Positions 30,695 to 41,423 of a stretch of DNA of 64,000 nt are shown piece after piece. The DNA is from Rana temporaria. Its lineage: Eukaryota > Chordata > Amphibia > Anura > Ranidae. Under the pieces are notes generated by a model. It had not been told where the DNA came from. It saw only the letters and a program-made list of their open reading frames with translations, and did not search any database. How positions within the stretch are numbered: position 1 is the stretch's first letter; the number at the start of each line of letters is the position of its first letter. The DNA is taken from contig NC_053490.1 of assembly GCF_905171775.1 (NCBI RefSeq), positions 28,881,042-28,945,041 of the forward strand, written 5' to 3'. Position numbers and translations under genes: made by a program.

Positions 30695-31745
30695 TGGAGC
30701 GCCTCTGTACTTTCCGTCCAGGTGCTATGTTAAATTTAGAGGGGATGAGAGAGTTATTTTGCTCTCATCCGGTTAATTCAGGTAAATTGGGTTTCTGCCA
30801 GGCTGGGCTGTCCTGTGGTTCCATTATGTGTTCCAGAGATACCTTTCCATCTCTGGGTGACGGGTGGCGCCAGAGGGGTCCAGGCGGTGGCGCCTTCCTG
30901 CCAGCAGCCAATCAGAGGAGTTTCTCCCTGGCGGGGCAGACGCCGTTCTTGGGAGTTCTGTTCCTGGTTCCGGGTGCGGCACCCACCTTCAGGGTGGCCT
31001 GCCGGGGCACACGTGCTACGCGGTGTTCCCAGTTCTGGGCCCCCATGGCCTGGAGCAACTGAAGCTGAGAAGGGGCCCCAGTGACTTACTGGGTTCCCTA
31101 GTCCTATGGAGTAGATCCCAAGCGAGTTGTGCTGTTCGATGGGGAGTCCGTCTGAGGTGAGCCCGGAGGCAGGCGATCCAACAGGGCCTAGACAATCCAT
31201 CGGGGATCGAGGTGACCGGACACTGGGAGTTTGTCGTTTGGGCAACCTGTCAGTCGGTGACCTGCAAACTAAAAGCTACCTGAGGGAGATTCAGGCGCCA
31301 TCATTGTTGAGAAGGATTCGCTGCAACTAAACTTTGTTCCAAAGTAAGGGCCTGTGGCAGAGGTTCCACTCCTATCCTTATTTCAGCCAAGTCTGTGGCA
31401 GAGACTTGTTCCTTCTCAAGGTTTCTGAGTGATACCCTGGCTGCCAGGTCGGTGTGAGAGGCCTGTCCAGGTAAACTATACCGCCTCGGCTGAGGGGCGA
31501 CGAGAGTAGAGTGTTATGCGAAGCAGGATTGCTTCTGTTCTATCCAGGCCTGAATCTGCAACTTTTCCTTTTCACCAACCCATCTCTATCTACCTCAAGT
31601 TTACTGTTTGCCGTGTTGGGCAAGAATAAAAGCACAGAAAACGACACCCTGCTGTTTGGACATTCCGTCATTTGCTTTCATCATCATCATCATCATTACC
31701 CCTAGACACATCACAGAAGGTAACAGGCCGACCCAAATCTAACCT
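30695..31745 (+). mobile_element. LTR, second member of the family at 16441-17497, 3'-truncated
   Basis: In the same internal order as the minus-strand LTR it shows TGGAGCGCC at the start, a TTAAATTTAGAGGGGATGAGA block, AGCAGCCAATCAGAGGAGTT, GTCTGTGGCAGAG, an AAGAATAAAAGC poly(A) signal, and ACCCCTAGACA near the end. The terminal ACA end is missing. No adjoining internal genes were found. Proline- and glycine-rich open frames in it are not supported as genes. Confidence 0.6.
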
Positions 31746-31769
31746 TTAATGTCAAGAGGTGCTGGGTGC

Positions 31770-32075
31770 TGGGTTGTGCTACAGTGTCTATTGCTGCTGG
31801 GGGATCTAGTGTTGCTGGAAATGATCTTATTTTGCAGGGGGTAGGGTCTATTGTTGCTGGGGAGGTATATTTTTGCTGACGGGGCATTTATTGTTGCTGG
31901 GGTGGGTCTTATGTTGCTGCCTGGAGGGATCTACTGTTGAGGGGGAATTCTATTGTAGCTGGCTGCTGGATGGCCTATCGAAAATGTCTGCAGGGAGATG
32001 TTTTGTTGCTGGGGGGGTCTATTGTTGCCGGGGGACTATTGTTGTTGGCTGCAGGGGATCTATTTTACTGCTTTT
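31770..32075 (+). repeat. degenerate TATTGTTGCTGGGGG minisatellite
   Basis: Repeated CTATTGTTGCTGGGG(G/A) words spaced roughly 20-35 bp apart, clearly tandem in origin but diverged. Confidence 0.75.
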
Positions 32076-32599
32076 CTTGTTATCATTAACACATTAAAGG
32101 TGCAGTACTGGGAGGTGGGTAGGGGGTGAGACCAAGGAACGGTGCTTGGAGTTAGGTAGTGGTGAAGACGGGGTAACTCCAAAAAGGGAGAGTTCCTGCA
32201 CCTATTCTCTGAGAAAAAAAGCCCTGCTCAAAAGTATCCCCTTCTCCATATATACGTACACAATATCAATAATGCTCAACAGAGTAGTAGTTACCGGTAC
32301 CATCAGCTAATGTATCATGAGTTGAAGCTATAGTCATTTTAGCAGGGGTTCCTCGATGCTGGGAAGTTATTTCAAGGGTTCCTCTGTGTTGAAAAGGTTG
32401 AGAAATGCTGTTTTAGATAATTAGAGGGCTAACGTGAAAATTAAGCATCAGTTCCACCTAGTGGATGAATAGGTTCATTACAGGCTTTGCATGGTTAAAG
32501 TAGAGCGCCACTCAAAAAGCCAAGCAAAAAGCTGAAGTGTTTTATCAACAAGCTGACGAACTCTATGACAGTCAATTTCAGAGAGAGACGAGTTGGACC
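32076..32599. other. no gene recognised
   Basis: Unique-looking; contains GGGTTCCTC words near 32346-32372 that may be an old hAT end. No exon recognised. Confidence 0.4.
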
Positions 32600-33567
32600 T
32601 TAACCACTTAAGGACCGGACCAATATGCAGCTAAATGACCCAAGGGGTTTTTACAATTCGGCACTGCGTCGCTTTAACAGACAATTGCGCGGTCGTGCAA
32701 CGTGACTCCCAAACAAAATTGGCGTCCTTTTTTCCCCACAAATAGAGCTTTCTTTTGGTGGTATTTGATCACCTCTGCAGTTTTTATTTTTTGCACTAAA
32801 AACAAAAATAGAGCGACAATTTTGAAAAAAATTCAATATTTTTTACTTTTTGCTATAATAAATATCCCCCAAAAACGTATATAACAATTATTTTTTCCTC
32901 AGTTTAGGCCGATACGTATTCGTTTACCTATTTTTGGTAAAAAAAATCGCAATAAGCGTTTATCGATTGGTTTGCGCAAAATGTATAGCGTTTACAAAAT
33001 AGGGGATAGTTTTATTGCATTTTTATTAATTTTTTTTTTTTTACTACTAATGGCGGCGATCAGCGATTTTTTTTGTGACTGCGACATTATGGCGGACACT
33101 TCGGACAATTTTGACACATTTTTGGGACCACTGTCATTTTCACAGCAAAAAAATGCATTTAAATTGCATTGTTTATTGTGAAAATGACAGTTGCAGTTTG
33201 GGAGTTAACCACAGGGGGCGCTGTAGGAGTTAGTGTTCACTTTGTGTGTGTTTACAACTGTAGGGGGGTGTGGCTGTAGGACTGACATCATCGATCGAGT
33301 CTCCCTTATATAAGGGATCACTCGATCGATACGCCGCCACAGTGAAGCACGGGGAAGCCGTGTTTACATACGGCTCTCCCCGTTCTTCAGCTCCGGGGAG
33401 CGATCGCGATGGATCGGCTATAAACGAATAGCCGCGCCGTCGTCCCGGATCGCTCCCCGAGGGGACCCCCGACCCACGTCTAGGCAGGCACGTACAGGTA
33501 CATTGATGTGCCTGTCCGTGCCATTCTGCTGACGTATATCTACATGAGGCGGTCGGGAAGTGGTTAA
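32600..33567 (-). mobile_element. TTAA/CCACTT-family element, complete, minus strand
   Basis: TTAA-CCACTTAAGGACCGGACC...CGGTCGGGAAGTGG-TTAA in inverse orientation to 184-1175, with the same block order. The inverted CGATCGAGT pair (33290-33330) and GCGCCCCCTGTGGTTAACTC are intact. Full length at 968 bp. Confidence 0.9.
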
Positions 33568-33784
33568 AAAGGGTACAAGACCACGCAAATCTGACACAAA
33601 TGTCCAAAGTCATATGGACGAGCCATGATGTGCCTCTTCAGGGAGACAGAATGCATGAGGGCAGGAAGAGAATGCTGGCCTACGTGTGGGGAAACAGGAA
33701 GGGGTCTGGAATGTGAATGTGTGGGGATCCAGAAGAGGGAGAGAAGATGCAAAGGCACTCAAGGAGATAACCAAGAAACATTAA

Positions 33785-34510
33785 TACCGCGTAAACACGA
33801 CCGGTTTTCCCGTCGAAAAAACCTTGGATGGATTTTCCGACGGAATTCCGCTCAAGCTTGTCTTGCATACACACGGTCACACAAAAGTTCTCTGAACTAT
33901 CGACCGCCAAGAACGCGGTGACGTACAACACTACGACGAGCCGAGAAAAATAAGTATAATGCTTCTGAGCATGTGTCAAATCGTTTCTGAGCATGCATGC
34001 TTTTTTTCCCGTCGGAATTGCATACAGACGAAACGTTTTTTTCCGATAGGAATTTTTCCCGTCAAAAAAATTGAGAACCTAGGCCGCGTACACACGGTCA
34101 TTCCAAACCGATGAGAATGGTCCGACGGGCCATTTCCATCGGTTCACCGCTGAAGTGGCCTGATGGTCTGATGTGTGTACACACCATCGTTCCAAAAACC
34201 GATCGGGTCAGATCGCGGTGACGTCAAACACACGACGTGCTGAATAAAACAAAGTTCAATGCTTCCAAGCATGCGTCGACTTGATTCTGAGCATGCGCGG
34301 GTTTTGAACCGATGCTTTTCTGTACTAACCATCGGTTTGGACCGATCAGGCAGCGGGCCATCGGTTTCGATTTTGAAGCATGTTTTAAAATTTTGGGCCG
34401 AAGGACAACAAACCGATGGGCTATACACACCGTCGGTTTGGACCGATGAAACTGAACCTCGGTCCATTCTCATCGGTTTTGTCCGACCGTGTGTACGCGG
34501 CCCTACTCTC
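33785..34510 (+). mobile_element. GTACACACG-family element, split by a related MITE
   Basis: Begins TACCGCGTAAACACGACCGG and shares AAACCTTGGATGG, TTGCATACACACGGTCACAC and AGAACGCGGTGACGTACAAC with 10482-10892. The host reading TTGAGAACCTA resumes as CTACTCTCA after the nested insert, matching TTGAGACCCGGCTCTCA in 10482-10892. Its right end is lost where the next element starts. Confidence 0.75.
34082..34502. mobile_element. GTACACACG-family MITE with CTA duplication, nested in a relative
   Basis: GGCCGCGTACACACGGTC and GACCGTGTGTACGCGGCC are perfect ends; CTA is duplicated at 34079-34081 and 34503-34505. The ACCGATGAGAATGG / CATTCTCATCGGTTT arms are inverted. A 3-bp duplication places this family with the PIF/Harbinger-like group. 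Confidence 0.9.
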
Positions 34511-34816
34511 ATGCCGCGTACACATGACCGTTATTCATGTCATGGAAAAAAACAACGTTTTTCTCTACGTGATTCTTGTCAAGCCTGCCTTGCATACACA
34601 CGATCGTGAAAAAAATATGCGCGAGCAAAGCGCGGTGACGTACAATACGTACGACGGCTATGTAAGCTCTAACAAGCAGGGCCCTCTAATTCCTCTTGTA
34701 TTGAATTGTATTATAACTGTACTGTCTGTCCGCTTTTGATGAAGGCCTAAGGCCGAAACGCGTCAGCGTTTTTGGATGCTGTTACTGCTGTAATGCTTCA
34801 ATAAATATTTTCTATG
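34511..34816 (+). mobile_element. partial GTACACACG element joined to a CGAAACGCGT/AATAAA module
   Basis: TGCCGCGTACACATGACCG opens a partial GTACACACG element that is lost after about 34650. At 34737-34764 lies TGATGAAGGCCTAAGGCCGA-AACGCGTCAGC, in which GGCC-TAA-GGCC forms a hairpin; AATAAA follows at 34800-34805. This matches the outward-facing modules at 13279 and 61394. Confidence 0.6.
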
Positions 34817-35496
34817 GAGAAGCTGTTGAGTTGACGGCCTGTACTTCTAGAACTTCTTACCACTGCCTTTCTCTCCAAAGTTGTGACACAATTTCCAACA
34901 GACTTCTGAATGAACCGGAAATCTAGTGGATGGAAATAGAAGAACATGCTGCAAGACACGGAATTTGCTCAGACTGGGGCTTTCAATGGAAGCCAATTTC
35001 AATCAAGTGTACAGCCCATTATATGAAGATCAGATGAACATTTCAGATAGGAGCCCCACCAGATATAAAGGGTTCCAGTGGTTGCAGCCTAATGCTAGGT
35101 ACTCACGGTTACTTTTTTTTATGTGGGCTGAACAGGAAAAAAGTGGAGGGGTCACCATACTAACTATGTGATGTTAGTGAGGTGATATCCCCTGCTAAGC
35201 TATTGTGTTCTGATGGGGGTACTGCCCCCACCCCCACCCCCACCAGAACACACTGATCAGCGCTCACAGCCATTGGCTGCAAGTGCTGATTGGATGTTGG
35301 TTTTCCAGCATGCCCGTTCAATAAAAGCTGGTCTGTCTAAAAGGCTACTTGTAGGCAGGTGCAGTTTACTTTCTCCACTGCAGGTGGTGCTACAGTATCT
35401 GCAGCAGCACTGCAGATGGAGAGGAAGCCAGGAGGAACATATTGGATGCTGCCACCCCACGTGACTGGCAGCCATCTTGGGTCAAGCAAAGCTTTA
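34817..35496. other. no gene recognised
   Basis: Unique-looking, with a C/A tract at 35224-35242. The open frames are unsupported. Confidence 0.4.
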
Positions 35497-36320
35497 TTTA
35501 AGGGACACTAAAGGTTCCCTTTTTTTCTTTTAAAATAACCGAAATTGGACTTGGCGCTTCACGGCGCCTGCGCATAGTCTGTGCGCAGGCGCCGTATGGC
35601 GCCGTGAAGAGCCGAGACCTGTTCCGGCTGTCTTCGGGGAGCGTGACGTGCCAGAGCCGGCCGTCAATCACCTTCCCTCTCCATAGGAACGCCCATTCCC
35701 CGCGGGGAGTCGTAATCTTCTATCTACGAGTGCACAGTGAGTACGGGGATAAAAAAATAAAGACAGGCATACTGTAGCTCGCGCTACTATGCCTCATTTT
35801 ATGGTAAAATGTTGTCATGGAGGGTGAACCACCGCTTTAATAGGATAGAAGGGGGAGAGAAAAAAAAAGGGAATTCCCTATTTCGTGGCTCTTTAAAACC
35901 CATCACCTTCTGACCCCATACCACACAAAAAGGGGGGGGATTTAAAAACACCCTAGAACACCCTTCTGGGGTCCCTCCGCAGCGCTCCTGGCTCCTCCCC
36001 TTCTCGAGTGCCCCATCTGAGACGTGCTCTCCTTCATGACACCCGTGTGGGCACGCTCCTGAGTCCTGCTGCTGCGTCTGTGGACACAGACTGCAGGACT
36101 CTGCACCGCCTCCCAGTGCCCGCATCATTGGATTTAATTGACAGCAGTGGGAGCCAATGGCTGTGCTGATTTCGATCTATCCAATCAAGAGCCGAGACAC
36201 TGGCCAGAGAGGGTGTGCATGTCTCTGGTGTGGGAACAAACGGGCTCAGGTGAGTAACACGGGGAGGGCTGGTGCACTACAATAGGTTTTTCACTTCAAT
36301 GAATTCAGGAGGGTTTAAGG
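35497..36320. mobile_element. T2-like element (copy E), degraded and interrupted
   Basis: The left end TTAAGGGACACTAAAGGTTC and the right half TTGACAGCAGTGGGAGCCAA...GGGCTCAGGTGAGTAACACGG...TTTTTCACTTCAATG match the T2-like copies. Between them 35540-35839 is a GC-rich fold-back (GCGCCTGCGCA-TAGTC-TGTGCGCAGGCGC at 35564-35593) ending GGGTGAACCACCGCTTTAA, a terminus of the GGTTCACCCT subfamily. Confidence 0.6.
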
Positions 36321-36895
36321 CCCTAAGCTCCCAGGTTTGGCACACTTTTGATGAGTTGGTAGAGTCAGGACGGGTACACCGCCTACGAAGGACAGTATTA
36401 GTGCTAGGAAAAGGTTCCTGACAAGGAGGGAAATCATAGGGTCACATCGTTTCTGGATACCTTCCCTATTGGGCATGAGATGGCGAGGCCAAATTTTGTC
36501 CCCTCTCAACAGTCTGGCTGAAATGTCCGCCTTCTCGTGGTTGGGAACTGTGAGTGCGCCTGGCTGGGTAGCTTTCCCACCAGGGTTTGTTGTGAACTGT
36601 CACTATATTACATCAAAACAAGTTTTTCATTGTGTGAATTATTGCTGCCGCGCACGCTGCACCCCACCTCCATCATGCTGTACACATTGGCTGAATGTTG
36701 GCCAGTTCCTGTTGAACCGGCTGATACCGTCCCGTGTGAACCAGCCTTAGGCCATCAAAGATCATATTCCACAGCGATCTGTTATCATCGTCCTTATTAT
36801 CAAAGAATCCCAGCTTACATAGTGAACAGTGATCATATTCTCAACTGGTGGGGCAGGGAAATTTCAATATGCATTCAGAAAATTGCAATGCTTCA
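36321..36895. other. no gene recognised
   Basis: Unique-looking sequence with no exon or repeat terminus recognised. Confidence 0.4.
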
Positions 36896-37427
36896 TTAAA
36901 GGGGAGGTTCACCCTAAAAACGACTTTCTCTTATTACAATGGCCCCCCACATTACAATACAATTAGGCCTATTATGTTTTTTTTTATGCTGTACATACCT
37001 TGGTACAGCTAATTCACCCGTGGCTTCCGGGTTGCGAGTCCCGCGGGAGTGGGCGTTCCTAACTTGCTGTTGATTGACGTGATGACCAAAAACAAGCTCC
37101 ACCCATCGCGTAAGCTGCGTCACGATTGCCAAAAGGAGCCGAACGGCGGTGCGCAGGCGCAGTATAGCGCCGACTCGCCGTTCGGCTCCTTTCGCTAATC
37201 GTGACGCAGCTTACGCGACGGGGGGAGCTCGTTTTTGGTCATCACGTCAATCACCAGCAAGTTAGGAACGCCCACTCCCGCGGGACTCGCAACCCGGAAG
37301 CCACAGGTGAATTAGCTGTACCGAGGTATGTACAGCATAAAAAAAAACATAATAGGCCTAATTGTATTGTAATGTGGGGAGCCAATGTAATACTAGAAAG
37401 TCGTTTTTAGGGTGAACCTCCCCTTAA
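36896..37427. mobile_element. 530-bp near-perfect palindrome, TTAA-flanked (GGTTCACCCT subfamily)
   Basis: TTAA-AGGGGAGGTTCACCCTAA and TTAGGGTGAACCTCCCC-TTAA. Each arm is about 235 bp and very similar: GCTGTACATACCTTGGTACAGC, CCCGCGGGAGTGGGCGTTCC and TCACGATT(A/G)GC recur inverted. The centre is GGAGCCGAACGGC / GCCGTTCGGCTCC around GCGCAGGCGCAG. Outward AGGTATGT donor-like sites are in both arms. No coding capacity. Confidence 0.9.
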
Positions 37428-37744
37428 AATCAAGAGAATAGCCCAGAAATTCCACCACAGAGCCCCCGGGACCGTTGTTTGTTTTTCCAGTGCGATGTTT
37501 GGTTCCGGGATCTGTGCAAGGTGGCTGCCCTTCTAATTTTCTCATTATTGCGGTCGAAAATTAACTTAGATTTGACCCCACTCACTAACCATTAGAAAAT
37601 CAAATGAACATTCTTAGAAAGAAAAAAAAATCAAGCAAAATTCAACTTATTTATCTATTGTGTTGCTTTATAAATGCCCCCCCCCCTCCCCAGTTTGCAA
37701 AGTCAAGTTGTTGGCAGAGAAGCTAATGTATGACTTCAGGCAAC
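37428..37744. other. no gene recognised
   Basis: Unique-looking, with an A-run at 37621 and a C-run at 37677. Confidence 0.4.
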
Positions 37745-37855
37745 CTCATAGCTCCCAACTGTCCCTGATTTCGAGGGACTGTCCATGATTTGGAACAAAG
37801 TCCCTCTTTCCTCCTCATTTGTCCCTCATTTTGCTCTGATCTATATAGATGTACA
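37745..37855 (+). mobile_element. partial hAT-like element (CATAGCTCCCAACTGTCCC left end)
   Basis: About 110 bp matching the left end of the element at 50735: CTCCCAACTGTCCCTGATTT, TTTGGAACAAAGTCCCTC and CTCATTTGTCCCTCATTTTG. It is truncated near ATATAG. Confidence 0.8.
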
Positions 37856-37859
37856 GATG

Positions 37860-37980
37860 AACCTCGGATTATGAACATAATCCGTTCCAGGAGAATGCTC
37901 ATAATCCAAAAGTACTCGCATATCAAAGCGAGCTTTCCCATTGAAGTCAATGGAAACGAAAATAATTTGTTCCGCATTGA
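37860..37980 (+). mobile_element. unassigned repeat fragment (AACCTCGGATTATGAACATA)
   Basis: Reads ACCTCGGATTATGAACATAA, TCCGTTCCAGGAG, CTCATAATCCAAAAG, AAGCGAGCTTTCCCATTGAA, the pattern of a repeat I recall from vertebrate genomes that begins CCTCGG and alternates GTTCC with ATAATCC. No terminal inverted partner remains. Confidence 0.5.
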
Positions 37981-39297
37981 CAAAGAGAACATTGCAGTCG
38001 TGGTGGGAACAATGATTAATTCCAGACTTGACTATGCGAATGCCCTCTACCTTGGACTCCCCAAATACCAAATCACTCGTCTGTAAGTCGTTCAAAATAC
38101 GGCCGCTCGACTCGTGACTGGGAAAAAACCATGGGAATCAATCTTACCTTCTCTGAGATCCCTTCATTGGTTGCCAGTAAAAGACAGAGGGACAGATTCT
38201 CGTAGATACGTCGCCGGCGTAGTGTAAGTCATTTACACTACGCCACCGCAACTTACTGGAGCAAGTGCCGTATTCGCAAAGCACTTGCTCCGTAATTTGC
38301 GGCGGCGTGGTGTAAATGGCCCGGCGTATCCCTGCGTAATTCAAAGGGGGCGGCTTGTATTTAAATTAAGCGCGCCCACGTGCCGACCGAACTGCGCATG
38401 CGCCGGGCTTAAAATAGCCCAGTGCGCATGCTCCAGTTCTCGACGGAAAACGCCAATGATGCCGACGTGAGCGTCATTGACGTAAAGTCGTATTCGCGGA
38501 CGACTTAGGAAAACGGCGTAACCGACGGAAAAAGCCGACGCGGACCCGACGCCATACTTAACATGGCATACGGCGGACTGGCGTAAGGTTACCCCTAATA
38601 TAGCAGGGGTAACCTTACGCTTACGGAAACGACGTAAGCGACGGCTACGCGACGTAAATTCGTTCGGGAATCGGCGTATCAGGCTCATTTGCATAGTCAA
38701 ATGAGACCTGAATGTAAACGCCACCTAGCGGCCGGCGTCGCATTACATTTAAGATCCGACGGTGTAAGTGCCTTACACCTGTCGGATCTTGGCCGTATCT
38801 ATGCGAAAATTATTCTAGGAATCACTCGCATAGATACCCGGGCTCAGAAACAGAGATACGACGGTGTTTCCTGAGATACATCGTAACTCTTCTGAGAATC
38901 TGGCCCAGAATCACTTTCAAGGCACTCTGCCTAACGCATAAGTGTATTCAAGGAAAACAACCCCCCAATATCTATGCGAAAAAATAAAAGCTCACAACCC
39001 CAATCGCGTTCTGCGATCCACCAATCAAAATCTAGTCCAGATACCCAAAGCCAGATACAAGTCCAAAGGAGATCGAAGATTTGCAGTCCAGGGACCTTGT
39101 TTGTGGAACGATCTACCAACCACCATTCGGTTGGAGGTGGACCACTTGGCCTTCAGGAGAAAGATTAAGACCTATCTCTTCTGAGATCAAAGGGGCTCTA
39201 CGCATGGAATGGATCAATTCAGCGCCCAGAGGCGATTCAGTTCACATGTGCTGCGCTATATACGTTTTTCACTCACTCACTCACTCACTCACTTCAA
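37981..39297 (+). pseudogene. L2-type LINE, ORF2 C-terminus and 3' tail, split by a MITE
   Basis: The plus strand encodes VVGTMINSRLDYANALYLGL, RLVTGKKPW and LHWLPVKDR, then after the MITE RITFKALCL, PQYLCEKIKAH, FAVQGPCLWNDLPTTIR and FRRKIKTYLF, then a stop. The order SRLDY-N-LY-GLP / NTAARL / LHWLPV / F.V..P.LWN.LP / F...KTYLF is that of the reverse transcriptase thumb and C-terminus of L2 LINEs. The 3' UTR ends GCGCTATATACG and a (CTCA)n tail (39272-39296). The element is 5' truncated and has one frame change near 38083. Confidence 0.87.
38189..38906. mobile_element. CpG-rich palindromic MITE, AGA duplication (copy 4), inside L2 ORF2
   Basis: GGGACAGATTCTCGTAG...GAGAATCTGGCCC, flanked by AGA (38186-38188, 38907-38909). 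Removing it with one AGA restores the L2 reading VKD-RITFK, so the coding sequence acts as the empty site. Core blocks GACGTGAGCGTCATTGACG and ACTTAACATGGCATAC match the other copies. Confidence 0.92.
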
Positions 39298-39466
39298 TGG
39301 GATGCAATACCGAATGCGACCAGAGGTGAGGGGGTGCCAGAGAGCGCTGAAAACGGCAGAAAAGGCCCAAGGACACTTCGGCTCGATTCCTGCGCTCCCG
39401 TACCTCAGGCCAAATGAGGCACTGCAGGCCAAAGTTCGGCTTTTCTCGGCTGTCATACTTAACCAC

Positions 39467-40032
39467 TTAAAGCGGGGGTTCACCCTAAAAAATTCTAACA
39501 TTACATCCAGCATACTAACGACATGTAAAGTATGCTGGTATTTTCTTTTTCTCCGTACATACCGTGTAATTGTTATTTTCGCCCAGGCTTCCGGGTTCTG
39601 ATTCCCGCGGGACTGGGCGTTCCTATTGAAAGCTTAACTGATTGACGTCTGGTGAAAATCTTCCCATGTCGCATAAAGTGCGTCACCAGTTTTCCGTAAA
39701 TAGCCGACCTGTGAGTCGACGCTATATGGCGCCTGCGCAGTCAGCTCTACACGGCGGGCGCAGGCACCGTATAGCGCCGACTCGCAAGTCGGCTATTTAC
39801 GGAAAACTGGTGACGCACTTTATGCGACATGGGAAGATTTTCATCAGACGTCAATCAGCTAAGCTTTCAATAGGAACGCCCAGTCCCGCAGGAATCAGAA
39901 CCCGGAAGCCTGGGCGAAAATAACAATTACACGGTATGTACGGAGAAAAAAAAATACCAGCATACTTTACATGTCGTTAGTATGCTGGATGTAATGTTAG
40001 ACATTTTTTTTTAGTGTGAACCTCTACTTTAA
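39467..40032. mobile_element. TTAA-flanked palindrome (GGTTCACCCT subfamily), 566 bp
   Basis: TTAA-AGCGGGGGTTCACCCTAA and TTAGTGTGAACCTCTACT-TTAA. Arms of about 240 bp contain CATACTAACGACATGTAAAG, AAGCTTAACTGATTGACGTC and GCATAAAGTGCGTCACC, inverted on the right. The centre GGCGCCTGCGCAGTC is G/C-rich. Outward CGGTATGTACGG occurs in both arms. Confidence 0.92.
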
Positions 40033-40929
40033 GGACCGCCTCCTGCACATTTACGTCAGCAGAATGGCACGACTGGGCACAGGCATGTACCTGTACGTCC
40101 CCTTTAATTGCCCAGCCGTGGGTGGCGCGCGCGCGCGACCCGCTCCAAAACTCCGTGACCGCGGCTGCGGGAACCATGGACCCGATCACCGCCGGTGTCT
40201 CGCGATCGGTCACAGGAGCTGAAGAACGGGGAGAGGTGTGTTCTTCACAATGGCAATGTCACTGATTGTCTGTTCCCTGATATAGGGAAAGGTGATCAGT
40301 GACGTCACACGTCCAGCCCCGCCCCCCTACAGTTAGAAACACATATGAGGTCACACATAACCCCTACAGCGCCCCCTAGTGGTTAACTCCTAAACTGAAA
40401 TTGTCATTTTCACAGTAAACAATGCATTTTTATAGCAATTTTTGCTGTGAAAATGACAATGGTCCCAAAAATGTGTCAAAATTGTCCGATGTGTCCGCCA
40501 TTATGTCGCAGTCATGGAAAAAAAATCGCGGATCGCCGCCATTAGTAGTAAAAAAAAAATATTAATAAAAATGCCATAAAACTATCCCCTATTTTGTAAT
40601 AAATTTTGTAATAAATTTTGCGCAAACCAATCGTTAAACGCTTATTGCGATTTCTGTTACCAAAAGTATGTAGAAGAATACGTATCGGCCTAAACTGAGG
40701 AAAAAATTTTATATCTTTTTGGGGGATATTTATTATAGCAAAAAGTAAAAAATATTGATTTTTTTTTCAAAATTGTCGCTCTATTTTTGTTTATAGCACA
40801 CAAAAAAAAAAAAAACGCAGAGGTGATCAAATACCACCAAAAGAAAGCTCTATTTGTGGGAAAAAAAGAACGCCAATTTTGTTTGGGAGCCATGTCGCAC
40901 GACCACGCAATCGTCAGTTAAAGCTGTCA

Positions 40930-41330
40930 GTTAAATTTGTATCTACAATTTTTGGTACTTGTCAGCATTTACACAAATTTTTTCTGCGCAGTGTTTTTTT
41001 CTATTAGAAATGTATTTTCTTTGAAAAAGCTTTTTCCAAAATAAAGCATTACACCCCTAATCGCATTCTCCGATCAACTAACCAAAACCTCCTCCACATT
41101 CCCAAGTCCCGCTACAAATCAAAGGGAGAACGAAGATTTGCAGTCCAAGGACCACGGCTATGGAACGCTCTACCCACGGACATCCACATGGAAGAAAACC
41201 ATCGGGCCTTCCGGAAAAAACGTAAGACTCATCTCTTCTGAAGGATCAGGACGACACTGGATGGAAATAAGCGCCTTGAGGCGATTCAGTTTGCATTGTT
41301 CGCAATTGTTCAAAATGTTACAGCGCTGAA
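40930..41330 (+). pseudogene. L2-type LINE 3' fragment
   Basis: The plus strand encodes YKSKGERRFAVQGPRLWNAL then PTDIHMEENHRAFRKKRKTH-LF and a stop, homologous to FAVQGPCLWNDLP...KTYLF at 39080-39184. The 3' UTR GCGCCTTGAGGCGATTCAGTT also matches. It interrupts the TTAA/CCACTT element; the left flank (40930-41040) is unassigned. Confidence 0.8.
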
Positions 41331-41423
41331 AGCTGAAAATTGGCCTGGGCAGGAAGGGGGTGAAAATGCCCAGTAGTGATAAATCAATCCTTTCCACTAG
41401 TGACTTAAATCAAATCCACCTTG

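Larger units (their letters stand above)
39459..41378 (+). mobile_element. TTAA/CCACTT-family element with nested TTAA palindrome and L2 fragment
   Basis: TTAA-CCACTT begins at 39459; a TTAA formed within its own end (CCACTTAAGGACCGCC) was hit by the palindrome at 39467-40032. The body resumes GGACCGCCTCCTGCACATTT and runs to about 40920, where an insert with an L2 fragment starts; GCTGAAAATTGGCCTGGGCA and GTGAAAATGCCCAG (41330-41375) are the family's 3' tail. The right terminal AAGTGG is eroded. Confidence 0.8.

Noticed and set aside
30694..31330. Overlapping frames in the 30.7-31.3 kb region as a gene
   Set aside because: The region aligns in block order with the LTR at 16441-17497 and frames are not shared by the two copies.
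33336..33400. CGATCGAG inverted pairs as a possible terminator or attachment site
   Set aside because: They are a fixed internal hairpin of the TTAA/CCACTT element, present in every copy.
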